A stretch of DNA of 64,000 nucleotides from Azotobacter vinelandii (lineage in GTDB: Bacteria; Pseudomonadota; Gammaproteobacteria; Pseudomonadales; Pseudomonadaceae): NCBI RefSeq assembly GCF_001571105.1, contig NZ_BCTD01000003.1; one strand, written 5' to 3'. Shown here one piece after another: positions 8,254-18,112 of this stretch. The notes beneath the pieces were generated by a model. That model was not told the DNA's origin, made no database searches, and worked only from the letters and a program-made list of their open reading frames with translations. A program made the translations under genes and the position numbers. The number at the start of each line of letters is the position of its first letter. Within the stretch, counting starts at the first letter, position 1.

Positions 8254-9305
8254 AGGTGCAGTCCCCTCTGGGCGTGGCCGGCGGCGAAGAACAGTTCGAC
8301 GGCGCGGCGCTGTTCAGCGTCGAAGTCGTGACGGCGGAAGAACTCCCAGCCCGGCCACTTCAGCCGCGCTCCCGGCGGGAAGGCGCCCGCCGTCGCCAGG
8401 CCGGTCGGCGGATAGCAGTTGCGGGCGAGCACGGCGCCGAGCCGCGCGCCGTGCAGGTAGTCGACCAGCGGGGCGAGGCGCCGCTCCTGGCCGGGCTTGA
8501 GCAGATAGCCGATCGGCATGGCCAGTGCGCCGTCCTCCGGCCAGAGCACCGCGGTGCGCTCGCGGCGCGGGCAGAGTTCGGCCTGCAGCCAGGGCAGCAC
8601 GGCGATGGCGCCGACGTCCTGGCTGTTCGAGCCGGCCTGGGTCGCGGTGCGCACGTTGTGCTGCAGGTGGCGCACGTTGCCGGCGAAGGCCTCCAGCCCG
8701 GCCTGACCGAATTCCAGGTACAGCATCAGCAGCAGATAGGCGTTGTAGTCCTGGTAGGGCACCTGCGGATTCGGCCGCCAGCCGCCGAAGACGATCTCCC
8801 CGGCCCATTGCGGGTCGAGCAGATCGCTCCACACCCGCGGTGGCTGGCGGCCCTTGAGCCGGCGTTTGTCGACCAGCCAGACGAAGGGGATCACCGAGAA
8901 CACCCGGAAGACGCCCTGCGGGTCGGCGAGACCGGCGGCCGCGCAGGCCGGATGCAGTGCGGGCAGGGGACGGGCGTCGGGACCGGGGGCGTAGTGGGTG
9001 AGCAGGCCGGGCGACAGGATGTCCTGGTAGATGGTCGAGACCAGCATGCCCGGCAGGCGGGCCGGATCGCGCTCGGTCGCCAGGGTGTCGAACGGGCTGT
9101 ACCACTCGCCGCCGCCCAGGCAACAGCAGTTCAGGGACTCGCCGCCGGCCGCGCGCTGCGCCGCCAGGGTCTGGTCGATGCCGGCCTTGAACGCCCGGCG
9201 CAGCGGAATCGGCATGCGCCCGAGCAGGTCCAGTCCGCCCAGGGCGTCGGGCGTCGGCAACGCGTGATAGGCGGTGTCGGCGGTGATGTGCTGTGGTGTC
9301 GTCAC
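8244..9305 (-). CDS. Solute-binding-protein-like fold, cytosolic, with a CCC motif
   Basis: 353 residues resembling iron/polyamine-type extracellular solute-binding proteins: VWSDLLDPQWAGEIVFGGWRPNP is typical of the hinge region, as are the Gly-rich and Pro-rich strands near AIAVLPWLQAEL and LAMPIGYLLKPG. There is no signal peptide (MTTPQHITADTAYHALPTPD), so it should stay in the cytosol. A three-cysteine cluster at residues 60-62 (SLNCCCLGGGEW) sits where ligand is usually bound and is a candidate metal or Fe-S site. First gene of the five-gene operon, starting about 120-140 bases downstream of the proposed -24/-12 promoter. Probably carries a metal complex or small molecule to the GTPase/ATPase pair (inference). 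Confidence 0.65.
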   Translation of the reverse strand: MTTPQHITADTAYHALPTPDALGGLDLLGRMPIPLRRAFKAGIDQTLAAQRAAGGESLNCCCLGGGEWYSPFDTLATERDPARLPGMLVSTIYQDILSPGLLTHYAPGPDARPLPALHPACAAAGLADPQGVFRVFSVIPFVWLVDKRRLKGRQPPRVWSDLLDPQWAGEIVFGGWRPNPQVPYQDYNAYLLLMLYLEFGQAGLEAFAGNVRHLQHNVRTATQAGSNSQDVGAIAVLPWLQAELCPRRERTAVLWPEDGALAMPIGYLLKPGQERRLAPLVDYLHGARLGAVLARNCYPPTGLATAGAFPPGARLKWPGWEFFRRHDFDAEQRRAVELFFAAGHAQRGLHLCN

Positions 9306-9434
9306 GCTGACCTCCTTCCGGCGGCTGTTCGGATTTCGCTTCGCTCCAGCTTCGGGCGGGGATTCGGCTCCGTAGCGATGTGCGGAGGGCTGGAAAGTCG
9401 CGATGCGGGTTTTCCAGCCGATGAATCGGTTTTA

Positions 9435-9450
9435 AGCGAGATTCGGGCCA
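9435..9450 (-). promoter_or_regulatory. Possible sigma-54 (-24/-12) promoter of the five-gene operon
   Basis: Read on the minus strand, the sequence is TGGCCC-GAATC-TCGCT, compared with the consensus TGGCAC-N5-TTGCW. The invariant GG and GC are correctly spaced, with two mismatches. It lies 130 bases upstream of the first gene of the operon. The match is moderate, and the claim gains weight from the upstream dyad at 9523-9546. Confidence 0.4.
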
Positions 9451-9522
9451 GCCGGCCCGTCAGCGCCCGAGACCGCGTCGGGCCGGTGCCACGGGCGCCC
9501 GGCGCGTGGCGGAAACAAAAGC

Positions 9523-9546
9523 GAAATGTTCTTTGCCGAACATTTC
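9523..9546. promoter_or_regulatory. Perfect dyad containing TGT-N10-ACA (candidate NifA-type activator site)
   Basis: Nine-base arms GAAATGTTC (9523-9531) and GAACATTTC (9538-9546) are perfect inverted repeats around TTTGCC. Inside them, TGT (9527-9529) and ACA (9540-9542) are separated by exactly ten bases, the NifA upstream-activator pattern. Its centre is about 85 bases upstream of the proposed -24 element, a typical activator distance. It could equally be the operator of another dimeric regulator and could serve the small plus-strand gene at 9691. The rest of the 385-base gap holds nothing else I recognise. Confidence 0.5.
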
Positions 9547-9690
9547 ATCGCGGCAGACGTACCGGAGCGAACCCTCGGCGCCGTGCCATCGGCATCCGGG
9601 ACCGGACGCGGCCCGGCCGGCGGCTGCCGCGGGGTTCTGGCACGCCGCTGGCATCGTCCCCGGCGCATCCATCCGCACGAGGAACACGCC

Positions 9691-9927
9691 ATGAAGTCAC
9701 GCGGCATCGTCAACGCCACCCGCCGCCTGATCGGCGCGCGCAAGCTGGGCAGCGCCACCCTGCTGGGCAAGGCCGAGGAAGAAGCCCGCCACGCCCTGAC
9801 CCATGCGCGCGCCTGGATCGAGCGGACCAATCCGCGCGACGAGGAGGCGCAGCAGAACTTCCGGACCGTCGTCGCGGCGACCGAGGATCTGGAGCGCGCG
9901 CTGCTGGAGGGAGGCGCCGGCGCCTGA
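9691..9927 (+). CDS. Small hypothetical helical protein
   Basis: 78 residues starting MKSRGIVNATRRLIGARKLG, preceded by a purine-rich stretch (GAGGAA). It is rich in Arg, Ala and Glu, with a central amphipathic stretch EEEARHALTHARAWIERTNP, and is predicted to be all helical. No cysteines, signal peptide or recognised domain. It lies between the regulatory dyad at 9523-9546 and the convergent epimerase-like gene. Real gene status rests on codon use and start context only. Confidence 0.5.
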   Translation: MKSRGIVNATRRLIGARKLGSATLLGKAEEEARHALTHARAWIERTNPRDEEAQQNFRTVVAATEDLERALLEGGAGA

Positions 9928-9961
9928 CGGGAGGGGACGCCCGAGGGCGTCCCGGAAGGAC

Positions 9962-11179
9962 TTACTGCTGCTTGGTCAGATCGACCAGCGGCGCCTCGCG
10001 CACCTCGGTCGGCCGGCCCGCCTGGACCTCTTCGACCCGTTGCACGGCCCGCTCCACCGCCGCCTTGTCGGCGAGCAGGGCGAAGCCGACCCGGAACCGG
10101 CGTTGCTCCTTGGGCCCGATGCTCGGCACCAGGCCGAGCGGGCGCTGGAAGCGGCGGTTGTAGGAGAAGCTGGTACCGGGCTCGAGGCCGGTGACGTAAC
10201 CCTGCCCAGCGGTGTCGGTGTTCTTCCACAGGGAGAGCACCGGCAGTTGCCGGACGTTGTAGTCGACCCGCACGCCGCGGTCGCCGGCCTGGTTGTGCAG
10301 CACGGCCAGGGTGTCGCCCTTGTCGTCGCCGTAGGGCACCAGGTTGTAGACGGTTTCGTCGTAGTCCTTGGTCGGGCCGCGGTAGGTCTGCCAGTCGGCG
10401 AGGTCGCCGCGGGCCTTCTCGTTGAACGGCGAGACCTGCTTGACCGGGGCGACGAAGCGCGCACCCTGCTCCAGCAGCGGGGTGCCGAAGTTGTTGTGGT
10501 AGAGCGCCTGGTATTCCTTGGGGTAGTCGCCGTCGTTGCTCAGGGTGTCGTCGATGACGAAGCCCGTGGCCCCCGGCGTGGTGCTCAGCTCGGTGGCGAT
10601 GGCGAAGTCGACCTTCTTGAACGCCTGCTCTTTCAGCTCGCCCCTGAGGCGTATGGCGTACGGCGGCTGCTCGTCGATGCTGAGGACCACCTTGCTGGCC
10701 GGGATGTTCGCCGCCCGGCCGTGCAGGGTGAGCAGTTCGCCGTTGTCCGTGCCGGGGTGGCCGACCCACTCGTAGCCGCAGCGGGTGACCAGTTCGTTGA
10801 AACCCTCCAGCCAGCCGAGACCGCCACGGCCGTTCTGCTCGATGAACGCCGGGTTGACCACCTCCTTGACCGGCGAGTCCCAGCCCAGGCGGATGTCGCC
10901 GGCCATCGCGCGCAGCACGTTCATGCCGCGGGTCGGCACCACGGTGATGGTCATGGCGCCGGTGTCGATGTCGATCAGGCTGACGCCCTCCTGGCGCCCG
11001 CCGTGCAGGGTGCGCAGACTGACCGAGAACGGCTTGTCGGTCTGGATGCCCAGTTGCTGGCTGTCGATTCTCCAGTTCTGCGCCGGCTTGTCGGTGTCGA
11101 GCAGGACGTAGTCCCGGGCCAGGGCAGGGGTGGCGCCGACGATGGCGGCGAGGCCGATGAGGCAGGAAAGTTTGTGCAT
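9962..11179 (-). CDS. Exported DUF4432 / aldose-1-epimerase-like protein
   Basis: 405 residues with a signal peptide (MHKLSCLIGLAAIVGATPALA, cleavage near residue 21). The mature part is beta-rich and resembles the DUF4432 group of the galactose mutarotase superfamily: MTITVVPTRGMNVLRA, HPGTDNGELLTLHGRAANIPA (with His) and a later histidine in EYQALYHNNFGTPLLE fit a sugar-binding site. Relatives act on monosaccharides or rare hexoses. It follows the GH13 gene by 54 bases on the same strand; together they suggest periplasmic breakdown and epimerisation of an alpha-glucoside. Exact substrate unknown. Confidence 0.75.
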   Translation of the reverse strand: MHKLSCLIGLAAIVGATPALARDYVLLDTDKPAQNWRIDSQQLGIQTDKPFSVSLRTLHGGRQEGVSLIDIDTGAMTITVVPTRGMNVLRAMAGDIRLGWDSPVKEVVNPAFIEQNGRGGLGWLEGFNELVTRCGYEWVGHPGTDNGELLTLHGRAANIPASKVVLSIDEQPPYAIRLRGELKEQAFKKVDFAIATELSTTPGATGFVIDDTLSNDGDYPKEYQALYHNNFGTPLLEQGARFVAPVKQVSPFNEKARGDLADWQTYRGPTKDYDETVYNLVPYGDDKGDTLAVLHNQAGDRGVRVDYNVRQLPVLSLWKNTDTAGQGYVTGLEPGTSFSYNRRFQRPLGLVPSIGPKEQRRFRVGFALLADKAAVERAVQRVEEVQAGRPTEVREAPLVDLTKQQ

Positions 11180-11233
11180 GATGATCCTTCTTTTCTTGTC
11201 GTGGGGCGACCGCGAGGCCGCCCCGGATAGCGA

Positions 11234-12964
<1,731 letters not shown>

Positions 12965-13635
12965 ACGGGCTTCCTGTTCTTGGGATTATTGGTAGGCAGA
13001 GCGTGTTTCTTGACGTAGTGCGTGCTGTATTCAGGGCCGTCGGCATCGGGAACGGATGCCTGCCGAACGCTGCAGCCGGGCAGGGCGCATGAAAGCGCCG
13101 GAAGGCGCGTCGCCGCCTGCGCCGGCATGGGGGCGAAGAGGATCCGGGGAGCGAGGGGCAGGGATATCGCCTGCGGGCGCGGGCGGTTGGATGACTGCAA
13201 GCATGGGACACCTTGTTTCGGAGATAACGCTGTCTCTGGGCCGTGGGCCCGGGCGCGTCGTCGCCGTCTTGTTGTTCTTGTCGTTTGCCGAAGCCGGCCC
13301 GGAACGAGTGGGCCGCTCTGCCCCGGCAAGGGTCCCCGTGTCGGGGTGTCGCTACCTTAGTAGGGGGATTTTCGTTTGACAAGACACCTGTCGTTTTAAG
13401 GTTTTTCTCGGGAGTTATCGGTAGGTAAAACGATTCATCAAGATGAATGCAGATGTTCGCACGTTCGGACCGGCTGCCGTGCGGATCGCGTCGGTCGGCC
13501 TCCGCTGGCCGACCGCGAAAAAAGATCGCCGCGAGCCGTCCGTGCGGCCGGAGCGCGACAGCGCGCCTCGCCCCGGCGACTACCGTACTGGCTACGCTGT
13601 AGAGGCATGCCGGCCTGCGCCGATACGGGGGAAAG
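12965..13635. other. Intergenic region between the divergent glucosidase and P-type ATPase genes
   Basis: This 671-base gap has no gene I can support. It contains an AT-richer section at about 13355-13450 likely to hold promoter elements for both directions, and a perfect dyad ATTCATC-AA-GATGAAT at 13433-13448 that could be an operator. A GTCGGCC/GGCCGAC hairpin lies at about 13493-13512. The open frames crossing it are GC-driven shadows. Confidence 0.5.
13433..13448. promoter_or_regulatory. Perfect 16-base dyad, possible operator
   Basis: ATTCATC (13433-13439) and GATGAAT (13442-13448) form a perfect inverted repeat with a two-base spacer inside the AT-richer part of the divergent gap. The dimensions suit a LacI/TetR-like dimer. 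No cognate regulator is encoded next to it. Confidence 0.35.
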
Positions 13636-16600
13636 ATGAGCGCTTCCAACGACATGGATTCGTCCGCCGGCGTTTTCGACGGCGGCGCCCGGCGTCTGTT
13701 GTGGACATCCTGGCTAATCGGGGCGGCCGCTCTGGCGGCGCTGGTGGCGGTGGTCCTGCATCGCGCCGAGGCCGAAGCGTTCGCCCGCCTGATCGAGCGG
13801 GCCGAGCCCGGCTGGTTCGTCCTGGCCCTGGCGCTGCAGGCACTGACCTATCTGGCTCAAGGCCAGCTCTATCGCCGCGTGGCGCGGGCCGGCCAGGTTC
13901 GCCTGCCGCTGCTCGACGCCTGCCGGTTGGGGTTGATGAAGCTGTTCGTCGACCAGGCGCTGCCGACCTACGGGGTCAGCGGGACCCTGGCGGTCACCGC
14001 GGCCTTCCAGCGCCTGGCCGTTCCGCATCCGGTGGCGATGGCCTGCCTGGTGGTCAGCCTGTCCTCCTACCTGCTCGCCTACGTGCTGGCGCTGGCCGTG
14101 GCGCTCGCCATCGTGGTCGTCGAGGGACATGCCACGCCGCTGCTGATCCTGGCCGGCGGCCTGTTCGTCTTCGGCAGCCTGGTCGCCGGGCTGGGCGTGG
14201 CGCTGCTGGCCGGGCGCGGCCTGCCGGGCCGGCTGCGGCGCCTCGCCGGCTTCGCCCGGGTCGAGCGCGGTCTGGCTCTGCTCGGCCAGGCCGATACCCG
14301 GCTGACGCGCAATCCGCGCCTGCTGGCGCTGACCGTGGCCCTTGACCTGGGCATCGTCCTGCTCGATGCCGGCACGCTCTGGGCGCTGCTCCGCTCGCTG
14401 GGCACGGAGGCGTCCTGGAGCGGCGTGTTCGCCGGTTTCATGCTGGCCAGCGTGTTGCGCAGCCTGGGTATCACGCCGGGCGGTCTCGGTGTCTTCGAGG
14501 CCGCCGCGGTGACCACCCTGGGCTGGGCCGGGGTGCCCCTGCCGGCGGCGCTGTCGGCGACCCTGCTGTTCCGGGGGCTGAGCTTCTGGCTGCCGATGCT
14601 GCCCGGTCTGCTGATCGCTCGGAGCGCGCTGCGCACGCCGCGGGCGCGGCAACCGGTGGCGCCCGGCGAGCCCTGGTGGAGCTGGACGCCGGCGCAGGCC
14701 TTCGCCGCTCTGGACTGCGCCGCCGAAGGACTTTCCGGCGCCGCCGCGGCGGCTCGCACCGGTGCCGGCGAGACGCCGGAGCGGGCCCGTCCCCGTGGTT
14801 TGGCGCGGATCTTCCTCGAACAGTTGCGCAGTCCGCTGGTGCTGATCCTGATCTTCGCCAGCATCGTCTCGCTGGTGGTCCACGACTGGCTGGATGCGGC
14901 CATCGTGCTGGCGATCGTGCTGATCGGCGCGCTGCTCGGCGCCGGCCAGGAATACCGCGCCTCCAGCGCCCTGGAGCGGCTGCGCCGGCGCGTGGCGATC
15001 ACCGCCCGGGTGCACCGCGACGGCGCGCCGGTCGAGATTCCGGCCGGTGAGGTGGTGCCGGGCGATGTGATCGAACTGTCCGCCGGCAGCCTGATCCCCG
15101 CCGACGGGCTGGTGCTGGCGGCGCGCGATTGCTTCGTCGGCCAGGGCCTGCTGACCGGCGAGACCTTCCCGGTGGAGAAGCGTCCGGGCTTGGCCGAGCC
15201 CGGCGCGAGCCTCGCCGAGCGCGACAACTGCCTGTTCATGGGCAGCTCGCTGCGCAGCGGCACGGCGACCCTGCTGGCGGTGCGTACCGGCGCCGACAGC
15301 GAGTACGGGCGGATCGCCCGCAGCCTGAGCCTGCGCCCGCCGGAAACCGAGTTCGAGCGCGGCCTGCGCCACTTCGGCGCCCTGCTGCTCAAGGTGATGC
15401 TGCTGATGGTGGTCGGCGTGCTGGCGGCCAACATCCTGCTCGAACGGCCCACGGTGGAAACCCTGATGTTCGCCATCGCCCTGGCGGTCGGCCTGTCCCC
15501 CGAACTGCTGCCGGCGATCCTCGGCATCACCCTGGCCCGGGGCGCGCAGCGCATGGCCCGGCGCGGGGTGATAGTGCGCCGGCCGAACGCCATCGAGAAC
15601 CTCGGCGCCATGGACGTGCTGTGTACCGACAAGACCGGCACCCTGACCCGCGGCGTGGTGCAGCTCGACGGCGCCCTGGACCCCGACGGCCAGCCCTCGG
15701 AGCGCTGCCTGCTGCTGGCCGGCCTCAATGCCAGCCTGCAGACCGGGCTGGCCAACGCCCTGGACGCCGCGCTGGTCGCCGGGGTGCGGGAGCGAGGCCT
15801 CGACCTCGGCGCCTTCGGCAAGCTCGACGAGATCCCCTACGACTTCGTGCGCAAGCGCCTCGCGGTGGTCGTCGAGGGCGCGGACGGCGAGGCGCTGATG
15901 ATCGTCAAGGGCGCGCTGGACAAGGTGCTGGAGCGCTGCACGCGGATCGGCGAGGCCGAGGCGGCGCCCCTGGACGAAGCGGCGCTGGCCGCGCTCCGCG
16001 AGCGCTACGCGCAGTGGAGCGCCCAGGGCTACCGGGTGCTCGGCCTGGCCAGCCGGCCGGTGCCGCGCCAGGCGCGCTACACCGAAAGCGACGAGAACGA
16101 ACTGGCCTTCGTCGGCTTCCTGCTGTTCTTCGACCCGCCCGAACCCGGCGTGCGCGACACCCTGCGGGATCTCGACCGGCTCGGCGTGGCGGTGAAGATC
16201 ATCAGCGGCGACAACCGTCTGGTGACCCGCCATGTCGCCGAGGCGGTCGGCATCCCGGCCGGGCGGGTGATCACCGGCGGCGAGATGCTGCGGATGCGCG
16301 ACGAGGAACTGCTCAACCTGGCGCCGCAGGTGGCGCTGTTCGCCGAGGTCGACCCCAACCAGAAGGAGCGGATCATCCTCGCCCTGCAGAAGACCGGCCA
16401 CGTGGTCGGCTTTCTCGGCGACGGCATCAACGACGCGCCGGCGCTGCACGCGGCGGACGTCGGCGTCTCGGTGGAGCAGGCGGTGGACGTGGCCAAGGAG
16501 GCGGCCGACTTCGTCCTCCTGCGCCACGACCTGGACCTGCTGCGCCAGGGCATCGACGAGGGCCGTCACACTTTCGCCAACACCCTCAAATACATCTTCA

Positions 16601-17223
16601 TCACCACCAGCGCCAACTTCGGCAACATGATCAGCATGGCCCTGGCCTCGCTGTTTTTGCCCTTCCTGCCGCTGCTGGCCAAGCAGATCCTGCTCAACAA
16701 CTTCCTCTCCGACATCCCGGCCATGGGCATCGCCGGCGACAACGTCGACCGCGAATGGGAACGCACACCGCACCACTGGAACCTCCGCGAAGTGCGCAAC
16801 TTCATGGTGGTGTTCGGCCTGGTCAGCTCGGCCTTCGACCTGCTGACCTTCGGCACGCTGTTCTACTTCGTCGGCGAGCGGCCCGAGCTGTTCCGCACCG
16901 GCTGGTTCGTCGAATCGCTGCTCACCGAACTGGCGATCGTCTTCGTGGTGCGCACCTACAAACCCTTCTACCGCAGCCGCCCCGGCCGTCTGCTGCTCTC
17001 GAGCACCCTGGCGGTGATGCTGCTCACCCTGCTGCTGCCCTACACCCCGGCCGGCGCCTGGTTCGACCTCGTCCCCCTGCCGCCCGCGCTGCTGGCCATG
17101 ATCGGGCTGATCACCCTGCTCTACGCGGCGACTTCGGAGGCGGTGAAGCGGCGCTTCTATGCGGCGGCGCGGATGCCGAGGGGGGCGGCGAGGAGGTATC
17201 GGGGAGTGGAGCCGGGTCGGTAG
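13636..17223 (+). CDS. Fusion of UPF0104/LPG-flippase-like membrane domain with Mg2+-type P-type ATPase
   Basis: 1195 residues. Residues about 20-325 form a polytopic domain of the UPF0104 (MprF flippase-like) family, including LKLFVDQALPTYGVSG-like and ITPGGLGVFEAAAV motifs. After a linker with WWSWTPAQAFAALDC (cation-ATPase N-terminal domain), residues about 385-1180 form a full P-type ATPase: TGET near 506, phosphorylation site CTDKTGTLT with Asp665, KGALDKVLERC nucleotide domain and GDGINDAPAL near 928. The loop SDIPAMGIAGDNVD and the membrane helices match MgtA/MgtB-type P3B pumps. An intact single frame crosses the junction, so this is a genuine fusion. It probably moves Mg2+ or another cation; the role of the front domain is unknown. 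Confidence 0.85.
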   Translation: MSASNDMDSSAGVFDGGARRLLWTSWLIGAAALAALVAVVLHRAEAEAFARLIERAEPGWFVLALALQALTYLAQGQLYRRVARAGQVRLPLLDACRLGLMKLFVDQALPTYGVSGTLAVTAAFQRLAVPHPVAMACLVVSLSSYLLAYVLALAVALAIVVVEGHATPLLILAGGLFVFGSLVAGLGVALLAGRGLPGRLRRLAGFARVERGLALLGQADTRLTRNPRLLALTVALDLGIVLLDAGTLWALLRSLGTEASWSGVFAGFMLASVLRSLGITPGGLGVFEAAAVTTLGWAGVPLPAALSATLLFRGLSFWLPMLPGLLIARSALRTPRARQPVAPGEPWWSWTPAQAFAALDCAAEGLSGAAAAARTGAGETPERARPRGLARIFLEQLRSPLVLILIFASIVSLVVHDWLDAAIVLAIVLIGALLGAGQEYRASSALERLRRRVAITARVHRDGAPVEIPAGEVVPGDVIELSAGSLIPADGLVLAARDCFVGQGLLTGETFPVEKRPGLAEPGASLAERDNCLFMGSSLRSGTATLLAVRTGADSEYGRIARSLSLRPPETEFERGLRHFGALLLKVMLLMVVGVLAANILLERPTVETLMFAIALAVGLSPELLPAILGITLARGAQRMARRGVIVRRPNAIENLGAMDVLCTDKTGTLTRGVVQLDGALDPDGQPSERCLLLAGLNASLQTGLANALDAALVAGVRERGLDLGAFGKLDEIPYDFVRKRLAVVVEGADGEALMIVKGALDKVLERCTRIGEAEAAPLDEAALAALRERYAQWSAQGYRVLGLASRPVPRQARYTESDENELAFVGFLLFFDPPEPGVRDTLRDLDRLGVAVKIISGDNRLVTRHVAEAVGIPAGRVITGGEMLRMRDEELLNLAPQVALFAEVDPNQKERIILALQKTGHVVGFLGDGINDAPALHAADVGVSVEQAVDVAKEAADFVLLRHDLDLLRQGIDEGRHTFANTLKYIFITTSANFGNMISMALASLFLPFLPLLAKQILLNNFLSDIPAMGIAGDNVDREWERTPHHWNLREVRNFMVVFGLVSSAFDLLTFGTLFYFVGERPELFRTGWFVESLLTELAIVFVVRTYKPFYRSRPGRLLLSSTLAVMLLTLLLPYTPAGAWFDLVPLPPALLAMIGLITLLYAATSEAVKRRFYAAARMPRGAARRYRGVEPGR

Positions 17224-17324
17224 AGAAATTGCGACGGGCACACGGCGAAGGAATGATTTCAGCCCTTCACATATAAAGCCTTCCCCACTCGCCCGATATG
17301 CTCGACCAGCGCCGGATTGTCGAT

Positions 17325-17570
17325 CTACGCATACAGCGACAGGTCGATCTTCCAGGGCAGCAGCAGATCGTCCAGCGCCAGCTCGATATTCAGCAAGTCC
17401 CGATAGTTCAGGTCGCCCTTGAGGGTCATGTCGATATCCGAGCCGGCGCGGAAATTGCCCTTGGCACGGGAGCCGTAGAGCACGGCCTGCTCGATGCCCG
17501 GAAAGCGGCTGAACACTTGGCGGATGGACTCGACGGCCTGCGCTGGAAGGCCGATTTCCTCGGGCGTCAT
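17325..17570 (-). CDS. MNT-type nucleotidyltransferase (antitoxin), apparently truncated by a nonsense codon
   Basis: 81 residues starting MTPEEIGLPAQAVESI. The minimal nucleotidyltransferase signature GS-X10-DxD is intact (GSRAKGNFRAGSDID). The frame ends in DLSLYA at a TAG (17325-17327), but the same frame continues as IDNPALVEHIGRVGKALYVKG to a TGA at 17259. That is exactly the normal C-terminal end of MNT proteins (usually YxQIDNPALxEHIxRVG). A single C-to-T change (CAG to TAG) explains it. The start overlaps the stop of the HEPN gene (ATGA). In HEPN/MNT pairs the MNT protein neutralises the HEPN RNase by AMPylation; the missing tail may weaken or abolish this. Confidence 0.75.
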   Translation of the reverse strand: MTPEEIGLPAQAVESIRQVFSRFPGIEQAVLYGSRAKGNFRAGSDIDMTLKGDLNYRDLLNIELALDDLLLPWKIDLSLYA

Positions 17571-17989
17571 GCGCTCGGCTCCGTTCGGCTGGAGAGCACG
17601 CGCTCCAGAGCCTCGAGCAGCGGGTGATGCTGTTGCCGGATATCGAGCAGAATCGCTTCGGCGGTTTCTTCGTTGTAGGTGTGCGAGGTGCGGCCGCGGT
17701 CGGTCAGCATCCGCATCCAGCCCTGTCCGTCGGCGATCAGGCCAGCGCTGAATGCCTCTCGTATGGTGTCGCGCGAGCCGACGATTCCTTCGATACCCTG
17801 CCAGACGAGGAAATCTTTCAGCGTATTCCAGGCCAGTTCGTAACTGCATTCGAACACGTGAAACGCTCCCTGCCTTTCCAGTTTCGACAGGGGTCGCCGG
17901 CTCATCAGCTCCATGGCTTCGTCGAGTTGCAGCAGGGCCTTGCGGAAATTGTTCAGCCGCCATTGCCAGTGAGTATCGGGAGTGTTCAT
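17567..17989 (-). CDS. HEPN-domain protein (HI0074-type), toxin partner of MNT
   Basis: 140 residues beginning MNTPDTHWQWRLNNF. The start at 17989 is preferred over 17995 because AAGGGA lies at proper distance. All-helical HI0074 family: LERQGAFHVFECSYELAWNTLKDFL is the hallmark helix pair, and DRGRTSHTYNE contains the R-x4-H motif of HEPN RNases. In known type VII systems it cleaves RNA and is inactivated by nucleotide transfer from the MNT partner encoded next to it. Here the partner is shortened by a stop codon. GC content is below that of the neighbours in the 17.6-18.1 kb stretch, consistent with mobility of such modules. Confidence 0.8.
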   Translation of the reverse strand: MNTPDTHWQWRLNNFRKALLQLDEAMELMSRRPLSKLERQGAFHVFECSYELAWNTLKDFLVWQGIEGIVGSRDTIREAFSAGLIADGQGWMRMLTDRGRTSHTYNEETAEAILLDIRQQHHPLLEALERVLSSRTEPSA

Positions 17990-18112
17990 TTCCATCCCTT
18001 GCAAGGTCTTGCAGTTTTCCGTTCGGGAAGCCGATGGAATAAGGGTTTCGGTTAGGAGCGAATTCATTCGCGATGCTTCCGCCATTGCCGCCAGTCGCAG
18101 ATAAATCTGCTC

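Noticed and set aside
4838..9305. Interpretation of the five-gene operon as an ABC importer
   Set aside because: The binding-like protein has no signal peptide and no permease gene is present; the ATPase is coupled to a soluble GTPase.
13714..17241. 1175-codon minus-strand open frame opposite the P-type ATPase
   Set aside because: Gln/His/Arg-rich antisense shadow without any domain; the plus-strand frame has complete P-type ATPase motifs.
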